A stretch of 64,000 nt of DNA from an uncultured Collinsella sp. (lineage in GTDB: Bacteria; Actinomycetota; Coriobacteriia; Coriobacteriales; Coriobacteriaceae). Shown here piece by piece: positions 43,112-51,003 of the stretch. Under the pieces are notes generated by a model, which was not told the origin of the DNA, ran no database searches, and saw only the letters and a program-made list of their open reading frames with translations. Numbering within the stretch: position 1 is the first letter of the stretch; the number at the start of each line of letters is the position of its first letter. The stretch lies in assembly GCA_902495525.1 (NCBI GenBank), contig CABUXL010000006.1, positions 1-64,000 on the forward strand, written 5' to 3'. Position numbers and translations under genes: made by a program.

Positions 43112-44095
43112 TTAGTAGGAAAGCTTCCACATGTAGCGACGCATGGTCAGCGGGTGCTGACGGGCCTCGGCGATCTGGTTGCCGTACTCGCGCATAACGG
43201 CGAGGTGCAGCAGCGGGTTGAAGTAGGTGACGACGCTCGCGGGCACAGCGTCAGCCAGGCCGTAGTCCTTGGAGTCGATCAGAGCGACCTTGGCGCCCAT
43301 GCGCTCAAGGAAGGTGAGGGCGCGGGCGTCCATCGGACGGGTAGCGCCATCAGACATGAAGAAGACGTAGGGCTTACCCTCGGTGGAAACCTCGAACGGG
43401 CCGTGGAAGTACTCGCCGGTGTTGTAGGCGGCGGCGTCGATCCACTGCATCTCGGTGAACAGGAAGGCGGCGTGAGAATAAGCCATCTTCTCGGAGGCAC
43501 CGGAAGCCATGAAGTAGATCATCTTGTCGTCCTTGAAGTCCTCGGCGAACTTCTTGGCGAGCTTCTTGCAGTGCTGAGCGGCGTTCTCGCAGAGATCGAA
43601 GACGTTGGTGAGGCCGGTGATCATGTCCTCGTAGTGGTCATAGCCCTCGGTCTGCTGAAGGATCTCGAGAGCAAGAGCGATGGCGTAGCCAGGCTTCTCG
43701 CACTTGGCAGCGTAGTTGGCATGGAAGCCGTGAACGATGACGTGGTCGGCGTCGACGGTCAGAGCGGAGCCAGCCTTGTTGGTGAGGGAGACGACCGGGC
43801 AGTTGTGCTTCTTGGCGGTCTTGTTGGCCTCGACGGTCTCGGGCGTGGAGCCACCGAGGGAGCAGGTGATCACGAAGGTGTGCTCGTTGACCCAGGAAGG
43901 CGTGTCGTAGTTGAACTCGTTAGCGGTGAAGATCTGAACGTTCAGCTTGTCCGTGTTGTTGGCCAGGAAGTACTTGGCAGGGTAAAGGTCGGACATGGAA
44001 GCACCGCAGCCGACGAAGGCGACGCTGTGGATCTCGTGGTTGGACAGGACGTCAGCGACGATCTGCTTAGGGAGGTTAAGGTCGATCTCGTACAT
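43112..44095 (-). CDS. SIS-domain protein 2 (PTS-linked deglycase candidate)
   Basis: 327 residues with two SIS domains. The first loop reads TCSLGGSTPETVEAN, and the second part has FMASGASEKMAYSHAAFLFTEMQWIDAAAYNTGEYFHGPFEV. The end is MRRYMWKLSY. It is the last gene downstream of the PTS IIAB-IIC-IID set, which argues that it splits the phosphorylated PTS product, as GfrE/GfrF do for glucoselysine and fructoselysine phosphate in Salmonella. ATG at 44095 (MYEIDL) has AAAGGA at a good distance; ATG at 44104 is too close to it. Codon bias is strong, suggesting high expression. Confidence 0.85.
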   Translation of the reverse strand: MYEIDLNLPKQIVADVLSNHEIHSVAFVGCGASMSDLYPAKYFLANNTDKLNVQIFTANEFNYDTPSWVNEHTFVITCSLGGSTPETVEANKTAKKHNCPVVSLTNKAGSALTVDADHVIVHGFHANYAAKCEKPGYAIALALEILQQTEGYDHYEDMITGLTNVFDLCENAAQHCKKLAKKFAEDFKDDKMIYFMASGASEKMAYSHAAFLFTEMQWIDAAAYNTGEYFHGPFEVSTEGKPYVFFMSDGATRPMDARALTFLERMGAKVALIDSKDYGLADAVPASVVTYFNPLLHLAVMREYGNQIAEARQHPLTMRRYMWKLSY

Positions 44096-44186
44096 CTGAC
44101 ACATTCCTTTCGATTTTTTGCGGCGCCACATTGCCGGGCGCTCGCAGGGTTACCGTGATTTGGACCGAGTCGCCGGCCCGTTGAGG

Positions 44187-44217
44187 ATGTGTCAAAGGAA
44201 CTGTCCCTTTGACACAT
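44187..44217. repeat. Inverted repeat in the PTS-SIS gap
   Basis: ATGTGTCAAAGG / CCTTTGACACAT, perfect 12-bp arms around AACTGTC. The CTGTCCC stretch recurs in the loops of family B elements at 32.8 and 50.3 kb. Confidence 0.75.
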
Positions 44218-44225
44218 TTAGGGAT

Positions 44226-44264
44226 GGGAGCCTGCCTGGGGTATGGGATGTCAGGCAGGCTCCC
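44226..44264 (-). terminator. Hairpin after the PTS IID gene
   Basis: Perfect 13-bp stem GGGAGCCTGCCTG / CAGGCAGGCTCCC with a 13-base loop and no T-tract. It would attenuate or define the 3' end between IID and SIS gene 2. Confidence 0.65.
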
Positions 44265-44294
44265 CGGGGAAAGCGATTAGACGCTTAGTCGCGA

Positions 44295-45128
44295 CTAGGC
44301 CAGGATGCCGGCCGCGGAGAGGGCGATGCCGCCCACGATGGCGATCACGAGAAGCCAACCGGTGTTGACGTTCTTCTTGATGAGCCAGTACATAAGGCCG
44401 GTGAGGCCGAGGGAGATCATCTGGGGCATCATGCCGTCCAGGATGTCTTGGATAACGACGGTACCCTCAGCGAACTGCAGCGGGGTGGTGGCGCCGATCA
44501 GCGTGGCGATCATGCCGCCCACGGACATAAGACCCACGATGCCGCAGACATACATGAGCTTCTCCATGAGGTCGCCGCCCTGAAGCTTGCTCAGGTACTC
44601 GTGGCCGCCCTGATAGCCCATCTTGGCTGCGAACCAAGTGATCAGCACAGAGGGGACGATGGAGATGAGCATGGCCAGAATCGGGCCCATGATGGAGCCC
44701 TGCTGAGCCAGCTGAACGCCCAGGCCAAAGGCGATAACGCGGATGGTGCCCTGGAAGAAGGAGTCACCGATGCCGGAAAGCGGGCCCATGAGGGAGGTCT
44801 TGACCGCGTTGATCGAATCGGGATCGAAGTTCTCGGGATCCTTGGCGTACTCCTCCTCCATGGAGGCGGCGAGACCCAGGATGAAAGCGCTCGTCTGCGG
44901 GGTGCAGTTGTAGAACGCCATGTGACGGTGGTAAGCCTCTTTCTTAGCGGCGAGCTGCTTGGGGTCGGACTCGTCCGGATAGAGGCGATCGAGCGTGGGA
45001 ACCATGCCGTAGAGGAAGCCCATGTTCATCTGACGCTCGTAGTTCCAAGAGGCCTGGATGGCCCAGGAGCGCCAGAAGAACTGGCTGACCTTCTTGTTCA
45101 GGGACACGTCCTTGGTTGCGGTTGCCAT
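44295..45128 (-). CDS. PTS mannose/fructose/sorbose family IID component
   Basis: 277 residues. Family block at the N-terminus: KVSQFFWRSWAIQASWNYERQMNMGFLYGMVP, then NCTPQTSAFILGLAASMEE and SLMGPLSGIGDSFFQGTIRVI. Several hydrophobic segments lie near the C-terminus. IID works with IIC in the membrane to carry the sugar and accept phosphate from IIB. ATG at 45128 has AAGGAGG nine bases upstream. It is 13 bases after the IIC stop, in one operon. Confidence 0.96.
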   Translation of the reverse strand: MATATKDVSLNKKVSQFFWRSWAIQASWNYERQMNMGFLYGMVPTLDRLYPDESDPKQLAAKKEAYHRHMAFYNCTPQTSAFILGLAASMEEEYAKDPENFDPDSINAVKTSLMGPLSGIGDSFFQGTIRVIAFGLGVQLAQQGSIMGPILAMLISIVPSVLITWFAAKMGYQGGHEYLSKLQGGDLMEKLMYVCGIVGLMSVGGMIATLIGATTPLQFAEGTVVIQDILDGMMPQMISLGLTGLMYWLIKKNVNTGWLLVIAIVGGIALSAAGILA

Positions 45129-45141
45129 AGTGTGTTCCTCC

Positions 45142-45936
45142 TTAGTCTTCGTCGTCTTCGAGCGGATCGTAGTCGGAATCGACACCGGCGGCTGCATGGG
45201 AACCGTTGAACTTGAAGCCCATGAAGACGACAGCCAGGCACACACCGATCAGAGCGACCGCGATGACGGACAGGTTGAGGTAAGCGGCGAGCAGGAAACC
45301 GATGAACAGGAACGGAGTCATACCCTTCTTGATCATCATGGTGAGCAGCAGGGCCAAGCCGTAGGCGGTCATGATCTTGGTCGAAACGTTAAGACCAGTG
45401 GACAGCCACTCGGGAACCATGTTGACGATGGCCTGAACCAGGTCGGTGCCAACAAAGACGGCGAGGAAGATCGGCAGGAAGTACATGACGGCGTACAGAC
45501 CGGAGCCGGCGCAGACGTGCATACGGTAGGCGGTCTTGAACTTTCCGTTATCGATCGCGCTATCTGCCACATGGGTGAGGGCGGCGATGATGGAACGGAA
45601 CACGATGCCGAGGAGCTGACCCAGGACGGCGACCGGGATGGCGATCGTCATGGCGGTCTCGGCGGAAGCATCGGTCAGGCACGCAAAGGCAGCGGCCACG
45701 ATGCCGCCCAGGACCATATCGGGCGGAACGGCGGCGCCGACCTGTACCAGGCCCATGGACACGAGCTCGACGGCGGCACCGACGGCAAGGCCGGTGGGCA
45801 CATCGCCCAGCAGCAGACCGACGAGCGTAGCGCCAACGAGGGGCTGCTCGAAGTTAAGACGACCGAGCAGGCGGGAGTCCCACATGCAGAACACGCCGAC
45901 GAGGCCGACGAGCACCGCACTGATGAACGTATTCAT
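45142..45936 (-). CDS. PTS mannose/fructose/sorbose family IIC component
   Basis: 264 residues with about seven membrane segments. It starts MNTFISAVLVGLVGVFCMWDSRLLG and continues with QPLVGATLVGLLLGDVPTGLAVGAAVELVSMGLVQVGAAVPPD, the typical IIC block that forms part of the sugar path. The C-terminal tail is acidic (DSDYDPLEDDED). ATG at 45936 has AAGGAGAAGGG upstream. It lies between IIAB and IID. Confidence 0.96.
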   Translation of the reverse strand: MNTFISAVLVGLVGVFCMWDSRLLGRLNFEQPLVGATLVGLLLGDVPTGLAVGAAVELVSMGLVQVGAAVPPDMVLGGIVAAAFACLTDASAETAMTIAIPVAVLGQLLGIVFRSIIAALTHVADSAIDNGKFKTAYRMHVCAGSGLYAVMYFLPIFLAVFVGTDLVQAIVNMVPEWLSTGLNVSTKIMTAYGLALLLTMMIKKGMTPFLFIGFLLAAYLNLSVIAVALIGVCLAVVFMGFKFNGSHAAAGVDSDYDPLEDDED

Positions 45937-45972
45937 ACCCTTCTCCTTTCAGTCAGGCAAAAGCCTGGTTGA

Positions 45973-46896
45973 TTACAGCTTGGCGTCGATGTCGACGCTC
46001 TGATACGTAGGGGTCTGCTGGACGTAGAGCTTGATGCCCATGTCGAGCAGCTGGTTGACGTCGGCCTTCTGGTTGGCGTCGAGGAAGACGGAGCTGTCCT
46101 TGCCGCCGACCTGATCGGCACCGTCGTGGTTGGCGGTGGCGCCCAGGTTGATGGCGTCGAGCTTGTAGCCCTGGCAGAACTGCAGCATCTCGGCCGTGTT
46201 GCCAAAGACGAACATGACGCGCTCGCCGAGGGTGTTGAGCTTGTCCATCTTGGCGAGGGCACGCTCGACGGTGAAGACGTTCAGGCGCACGCCCTGGGGC
46301 TTGGCCAGCTTAAGAGCGCCCTTCTTGATGTCATCGTTGGCGGCGGCGTTGTCGACGACGATGATGCGCTCGGCCTGAACCTTGGTGGTCCAGGTAAAGA
46401 CGACCTGGCCGTGCAGCAGACGGTAGTCAAGACGTGCGAGGACGATCTTGGCGGGACCGGAGCTGTGACGGGGCGCCTTGGCCTTCTTGGCGGGAGCCGC
46501 GGCAGCCTCGACCGGTGCGTTGGGGTTGGTCAGACCGGTGCGGGCCTCGTTGATGAGGGCTGCGAGCTCGGCACCCTTGACGGGGACGGGGCTCATAGCG
46601 AGCGTGAGCGCCAGCGGGATGTTGAAACCGCTGACAACCGTGAACTTCGTGCCGTTCTTGGAAAGCTCGACCATGCTGTTGTTGACCGAGCTGCCGAGCA
46701 TATCGGTCAACACATAGACGGTGTCGTCCGCGTTGAACGTGGCGATCATGGCGTCCACCTTATTGGTGATGGGCTCCTTGTCGTCACGAGCAAGCGACAC
46801 GACGTGGACGTTCGACACGTCGCCGAGAACCATCTCGAGCGTGTCTTTGGCGCCTGCGGCCAGGCCGCCATGAGATGCGAGAATGATCTGATTCAT
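45973..46896 (-). CDS. PTS mannose family IIAB fusion protein
   Basis: 307 residues. IIA domain (1 to about 125) with phosphorylated His9 in LASHGGLAAG; linker rich in Ala, Pro and Lys (about 126-147); IIB domain with His162 in RLDYRLLHGQVVFTW, the second phosphorylation site. It relays phosphate from HPr to the sugar. First gene of the operon IIAB-IIC-IID-(SIS 2). ATG at 46896 has AAGGAGGAGG seven bases upstream. The promoter region carries shared operator site 2. Confidence 0.96.
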   Translation of the reverse strand: MNQIILASHGGLAAGAKDTLEMVLGDVSNVHVVSLARDDKEPITNKVDAMIATFNADDTVYVLTDMLGSSVNNSMVELSKNGTKFTVVSGFNIPLALTLAMSPVPVKGAELAALINEARTGLTNPNAPVEAAAAPAKKAKAPRHSSGPAKIVLARLDYRLLHGQVVFTWTTKVQAERIIVVDNAAANDDIKKGALKLAKPQGVRLNVFTVERALAKMDKLNTLGERVMFVFGNTAEMLQFCQGYKLDAINLGATANHDGADQVGGKDSSVFLDANQKADVNQLLDMGIKLYVQQTPTYQSVDIDAKL

Positions 46897-46922
46897 CTTG
46901 CCTCCTCCTTTTCGTTATGGTC

Positions 46923-46941
46923 ATTATAACGTCTTATACGT
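46923..46941 (-). promoter_or_regulatory. PTS operon promoter and shared operator site 2
   Basis: A perfect -10 TATAAT (46923-46928 as complement) directly adjoins ACGTCTTATACGT (46929-46941), the complement of which is 11 of 13 identical to site 1. No good -35 is seen, and the operator fills the spacer, so a bound regulator would block polymerase. Confidence 0.6.
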
Positions 46942-47078
46942 TGCGGATATTGCTAATTAGTATAAAGACCGCTCGCGGGTGAAAATCGACCGTTGACGGG
47001 TTTAACGTAATCGAAACGTTGGGGCTGGGTAGGCCGGCGCTGGCTGGATAGCCCCAGATCAGACGCCTCGCCAATCCC

Positions 47079-48161
47079 CTATCGCACGAAGTACCAGGGG
47101 CTTTCCTGCACGGTGGGCTCCAGCGCGATGCCGGTGCGCTCGCGGAACAGATCCATGTCCTGCGATTTCTCCGTCCACCACGCGTTGGGCTTAAAGGTCA
47201 TGCTCTCAACGACATGGCCGACAAAGGCGCTGTTGCGCAGCTTGGAGAAGTTAGTGTTCATAATCAGGATGGACGCGAGCACCAGCACGATGCCCAGGAC
47301 CTTGATCGCGCCGGCGGGCTCGGCGTAGATGCCAATACCGACCAGAACGGTCGCCACGGTTTCGAACGAAGCCACGACCGGCACCTTCGACGTCTCGAGA
47401 TCCATCGAAAGGCCCTGCATATAGAAGATGTACGCAAGAGCCGTCGGAATAAAGCCAAAGCCTGCGAACAGCAGAATGAGCTGCGGGGACATTGCCGCGG
47501 CTACATCGGACCACGGAGCCGAAAGCACTGCCATAAAGCATCCGCCAAAGACAAAGCCCCAAAACGTCACCGCCAGCGGATGCAGCGTCTTGGTAGCCAT
47601 ACGGCTAAACACCGCCAGCAGTGCACCGCAAAGTCCGGCGATCACACCCGACGCGACGCCCCAAGCCGAGAAATGGAAACCAGACAGGTCGCCGCTCGTC
47701 ACCGCGAGCACGCAACCCACAATGTTAAAGACGATGGCGACGAGCTTGTTGGGGGTCACGTCCTCGCGATAAAGCACGCGGCCGAGCATGACGCCAAACA
47801 CCGGCGAGGTGTAGAGCAGCACCGAGGCCGTGGACATGCCCACCTCGCCCATGCACTCGTAATAGCAGGTGTTGGCGGCGGCCAAACCGACGATGCCGAC
47901 AAGCGCACAGGGAACAAGCTCTTTAGGGCTTGCCTTGAACAGGGCCAGCGGACCCTGAGCCACGGTAGACCCCTCACCCGGACGGCAGCCCATAATCATC
48001 AGGACCGGCGCCAAGATAAGCGCTCCGACCAACAAGCGAAAGGCAGCCATGCTCTGGGACGAAACGCCCATGGCCGAGATGCCGTTTACAAAGATTCCGA
48101 TGCTGCCCCACATAAGCGCGGCGATCAGCACCAGCACATAGCCCAGATTGCTCTTCTTCAA
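47079..48161 (-). CDS. EamA/DMT family transporter 2
   Basis: 360 residues. Ten membrane segments in two EamA units (ALMWGSIGIFVNGISAMG and the second from GVASGVIAGLCGALLAVF), with a soluble C-terminal tail of about 60 residues (from RNSAFVGHVVESM) that is unusual for the family. The start is TTG at 48161, with GAGGAGG six bases upstream. It lies upstream of the PTS operon and has shared operator site 3 in its leader, so it may move a product or precursor of the same pathway; the substrate is unknown. Confidence 0.85.
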   Translation of the reverse strand: MKKSNLGYVLVLIAALMWGSIGIFVNGISAMGVSSQSMAAFRLLVGALILAPVLMIMGCRPGEGSTVAQGPLALFKASPKELVPCALVGIVGLAAANTCYYECMGEVGMSTASVLLYTSPVFGVMLGRVLYREDVTPNKLVAIVFNIVGCVLAVTSGDLSGFHFSAWGVASGVIAGLCGALLAVFSRMATKTLHPLAVTFWGFVFGGCFMAVLSAPWSDVAAAMSPQLILLFAGFGFIPTALAYIFYMQGLSMDLETSKVPVVASFETVATVLVGIGIYAEPAGAIKVLGIVLVLASILIMNTNFSKLRNSAFVGHVVESMTFKPNAWWTEKSQDMDLFRERTGIALEPTVQESPWYFVR

Positions 48162-48200
48162 CGCAGCCTCCTCGGTATTGTTTCCAATATGTTTCGTACT

Positions 48201-48213
48201 ACGTTATAGTCGT
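48201..48213. promoter_or_regulatory. Shared operator candidate, site 3 (EamA 2 promoter)
   Basis: ACGTTATAGTCGT, about 40 bases upstream of the TTG start. The complement matches site 1 at 11 of 13. Confidence 0.55.
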
Positions 48214-48291
48214 TATATACATTTTTCAAGACACAAATCGGCGAGCGGATAAGTGATCCGTTTTCCTCCGCCCCCAGCGGATTACTGGGCG

Positions 48292-48356
48292 GTTGCGGTG
48301 AAATAGTTCCTAAATAGAGGCTTCAAGCCCCCAAGCAGGAACTATTCCACCGCAAC
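48292..48356. repeat. Inverted repeat between EamA 2 and SIS gene 3
   Basis: Arms GTTGCGGTGAAATAGTTCCT (48292-48311) and its complement (48337-48356), 19 of 20, with a small GGCTTCAAGCC hairpin in the loop. It is 36 bases past the SIS gene 3 stop and could end its transcript, though there is no T-tract. Confidence 0.85.
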
Positions 48357-48392
48357 TTATGAGGATATCGAGCTGTTAGGCCGCTCTATCCC

Positions 48393-49385
48393 CTAGTAGT
48401 CCAGCTTCCACATGTAGCGGCGCGTCATGTAGTCCTTGTGGGTGACGGCAGAGAGAGCGCGCATGTACACGTTGTTGAGGATCGGCGCAAAGATTAGGTG
48501 GTTGAAGTACTCGCTCACGCTGTCCTTGATGTCGTTGAGGCCGAGCTCCTTGGCGTCGAGCTGATAGACGCGCTCGCCACCGTACTGGTTGACGAAGCGG
48601 ATGCCGCGCTCGTCGTTGCAGCGGCTGCGGCCGACGCTGATGAGCTGGAACAGCGAGGTGCGCTTGTCCAGGATCTCGAAGGGGCCGTGGAAGAAGTCGC
48701 AGGTGTTGATGGTGCAGGAGTCGATCTGCAGCATCTCCTGCACGTTGCAGATGCTAAAGACGTAGGCGGCACCAAAGAGCGGGCCCTGAGCCATCACGTT
48801 GATGCAGGGCTTGTCGGCGTTCTGCTCGGCCCACTTAGCAGCGAGCGGACGGGTGTACTCGACGGCCTTTCGATAGATGGGGTCGACCAAGTCAAACGCG
48901 GCCATAGCGGTCTCGTACTCGGCATAGCCCTCGGTCTGCTGCGTAAGCTCCATGGCGATCATGGTCACGACGGCGGAGTTGGTGCGGCCCATGCAGGACT
49001 CGTCGACGGCCAGGCTGTCGTACTGGATCTTGTAGTCGCAGACCTCGGTGAGGCCGGACTCGTCAACATAGATGGCGATGGTGCTGGCGCCGTGGTCCTT
49101 GGCGACCTGGGCGGCAACGATGGTCTCCTTGGTGCCGCGCATGGACACGACGACGGCCAGGGTGTTCTCGTTGACGTAGGCCGGGGTGGCGTGCACGAAC
49201 TCGTTGCTGGTGTAGCTGGAGCTCACGACCTGCGTGGCCTCGTGCTCCATAAAGTACTGGGCAGGATAGTTGCCGCCGTTGGATCCGCCGGCACCAATCC
49301 ACACGACGCGCTTGATGCCGCCCTTGTCTGCCTTGTCAGCCAAAACCTGGGAGACGACATCCTTAACCTGTTCCTGAGTAGTCAT
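48393..49385 (-). CDS. SIS-domain protein 3 (divergent deglycase-like paralogue)
   Basis: 330 residues. Overall layout as SIS 1 and 2, with GAGGSNGGNYPAQYF near the start, NTCDFFHGPFEI in the second half and the ending TRRYMWKLDY. The first SIS loop, however, reads SMRGTKETIVA instead of the SxSGxTxE form, so substrate or mechanism may differ. It is divergent from GntR 3, which probably regulates it through the CATACAA sites. ATG at 49385; the ribosome site is weak (AAAGGCTG). Confidence 0.82.
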   Translation of the reverse strand: MTTQEQVKDVVSQVLADKADKGGIKRVVWIGAGGSNGGNYPAQYFMEHEATQVVSSSYTSNEFVHATPAYVNENTLAVVVSMRGTKETIVAAQVAKDHGASTIAIYVDESGLTEVCDYKIQYDSLAVDESCMGRTNSAVVTMIAMELTQQTEGYAEYETAMAAFDLVDPIYRKAVEYTRPLAAKWAEQNADKPCINVMAQGPLFGAAYVFSICNVQEMLQIDSCTINTCDFFHGPFEILDKRTSLFQLISVGRSRCNDERGIRFVNQYGGERVYQLDAKELGLNDIKDSVSEYFNHLIFAPILNNVYMRALSAVTHKDYMTRRYMWKLDY

Positions 49386-49425
49386 CGTGCATCAGCCTTT
49401 CTTCTCGTTTGATGCTCATCACAGG

Positions 49426-49575
49426 CATACAAGTTACATACATGTTTTGGTTATGTCGACTAGTTGTATGCTATATTTATCTTAGAAATTTTGCTGGTAA
49501 GGTTTTCGGTAGCGCAATACCAGCGGTTTTATTATTGTGTTGAATACATGCTTGCTTAGATAAACATACAAGTTA
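49426..49575. promoter_or_regulatory. CATACAA operator sites between SIS gene 3 and GntR 3
   Basis: CATACAAGTTA occurs at 49426-49436 and again at 49565-49575, and CATACAACTA occurs inverted at 49461-49470. The gap is AT-rich (49386-49591). The sites flank both likely start regions, as expected for a GntR repressor controlling itself and the divergent gene. Confidence 0.55.
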
Positions 49576-49591
49576 GATATAGGCTGATCGC

Positions 49592-50314
49592 ATGAACGCT
49601 TCATCTAAAAAGAAACTGAGCCAATACGAGCGCTTGGCGGGTACGCTTCGCGACCGCATCGCCGCCGGCATCTACGCACGCGGAGACAAGCTGCCGTCCG
49701 AGATGGAGCTCATGGACGAATCGGGGCTGTCGCGCAGCACCGTGCGCCACGCCCTTAAGGTTCTCGTTGATGAGGGCCTGGTGCGCACCGAGCGCGGGCG
49801 TGGCGCCTTTGTGGCCGACACGCCCGCGCTCCACGAGAACAACCTAGTGTTTTCGAGCTATACCAAGCAGGTCGAAGGTCAGGGCATGAAGCCCACCACG
49901 CGCACCGTGGACTCGGGCTTTGCCAAGGCGGCCGGCAGCATAGCTAAGTTCTTTGACGCCGCCGTGGGCAGCAAGCTCGTCAAACTTGTCCGCCTGCGCT
50001 ACCTGGACGACGTGCCGCTGTGCCTGGAGACCACCTACCTGCCGCCAAGCTTCGAGACGCTCATCGATCGCGATATCAACGGTTCGCTCTACGCGACGCT
50101 GCGCCAAGAATTCCATCGCGCGCCAGCACAGGGACATAAGACCTTTGAGGTGTGCTATGCCTCGCAAAACGAGGCGTTTTTGCTCAACGTCGAGCGCGGG
50201 CAGGCGCTGATCCTGATCACCGACTACGTCTACGACACCGACGGCCGACCGCTCCATGTCTCTAAGCGCATCCAACGCACCGACCGCGCCAAATACACCG
50301 AGCCAATCGGCTAA
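49592..50314 (+). CDS. GntR family transcriptional regulator 3 (UTRA type)
   Basis: 240 residues. Winged helix LSQYERLAGTLRDRIAAGIYARGDKLPSEMELMDESGLSRSTVRHALKVL and ERGRGAFV, then a UTRA domain with LYATLRQEF and ILITDYVYDTDGRPL. It is less similar to GntR 1 and 2 than they are to each other. The divergent arrangement with SIS gene 3 points to that gene as its target. The stop codon overlaps family B copy 3 by two bases. The ribosome site is weak. Confidence 0.92.
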   Translation: MNASSKKKLSQYERLAGTLRDRIAAGIYARGDKLPSEMELMDESGLSRSTVRHALKVLVDEGLVRTERGRGAFVADTPALHENNLVFSSYTKQVEGQGMKPTTRTVDSGFAKAAGSIAKFFDAAVGSKLVKLVRLRYLDDVPLCLETTYLPPSFETLIDRDINGSLYATLRQEFHRAPAQGHKTFEVCYASQNEAFLLNVERGQALILITDYVYDTDGRPLHVSKRIQRTDRAKYTEPIG

Positions 50315-50350
50315 CCTGCCAAAATAAACCTGTCCCTAAATGGTAGGTTT
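50313..50350. repeat. Family B palindromic element, copy 3
   Basis: AACCTGCCA-AAATAAACCTGTCCCTAAA-TGGTAGGTT: the loop repeats that of copy 1 closely, but the CGTTTGCCCAGAT leader is missing. It lies at the meeting point of convergent genes and covers the last codons of the GNAT gene. Confidence 0.75.
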
Positions 50351-50926
50351 GGGGAGGTCGGGGAACCAGGTTGGTTTGGGTTGGTTGGGCGTGCGCTCGG
50401 CAAGGACCAACTCCATCCAGCACATGTCGTACCAGCGGCCGAACTTTTGGGCGCAGCGGTCGAAGGCACCCACCAGGCGATACCCCATATGGGCATGGAA
50501 GTCCTGGCTGTTGTGCGTCAGATACTCGTCGTCCTTGTCGTGCGGCACGGCGATGAGCGCGCACATGTTGGTGATGCCCATCGCAATCAGACATTGCTTG
50601 AGCGCGTCATGCAGCTTGCGGCCCAGCCCGCCGTGGCGCACGTCGCGCGCCAGGTAGATCGACGTCTCGACCGACCAGTCGTATGCCTCGCGGCTGTTGA
50701 GCGGACTCACATAGGCATAGCCTACCGGACGCCCGTCCAGCTCCATCACCAGATACGGATAACGCTTGAGCGTACGCTCGATGCGCCCGGCGAACTCCTC
50801 AACGCTCGGTACCTCGTATTCGCAGGTAATCGCCGTCTGGCGCACATATGGCTCATAGATGGCAAGCAACGCCGGCGCGTCTTCGGGCGTCGCCAGGCGA
50901 ATCGTCGGCTCGGACATCTCGGTCAT
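50336..50926 (-). CDS. GNAT family N-acetyltransferase (phosphinothricin-type)
   Basis: 196 residues. GNAT fold with IRLATPEDAPALLAIYEPYV at the start, VGYAYVSPL, then VYLARDVRHGGLGRKL-like acetyl-CoA loop (SIYLARDVRHGGLGRKLHDAL) and a tail GYRLVGAFDRCAQKFGRWYDMCWM, which is typical of the PAT/Pat-like branch that acetylates small amines. The last 15 residues (Pro/Thr-rich) are encoded by DNA that runs into family B copy 3, so the end may have been extended by the repeat. ATG at 50926 has GAAGGG upstream. Confidence 0.85.
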   Translation of the reverse strand: MTEMSEPTIRLATPEDAPALLAIYEPYVRQTAITCEYEVPSVEEFAGRIERTLKRYPYLVMELDGRPVGYAYVSPLNSREAYDWSVETSIYLARDVRHGGLGRKLHDALKQCLIAMGITNMCALIAVPHDKDDEYLTHNSQDFHAHMGYRLVGAFDRCAQKFGRWYDMCWMELVLAERTPNQPKPTWFPDLPKPTI

Positions 50927-50944
50927 ACAACCCTTCTCCCCCAA

Positions 50945-50983
50945 AAGCAAAGACCGCCCTGCGCCAAACCCAGCGCAAGGCGG
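50945..50983 (-). terminator. Terminator of the threonine aldolase gene
   Basis: Stem CCGCCTTGCGC / GCGCAGGGCGG (one G-T type mismatch), 8-base loop, then TCTTTGCTTTT on the minus strand. Confidence 0.85.
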
Positions 50984-51003
50984 CCCCTCGTCATTACATC
51001 AGG

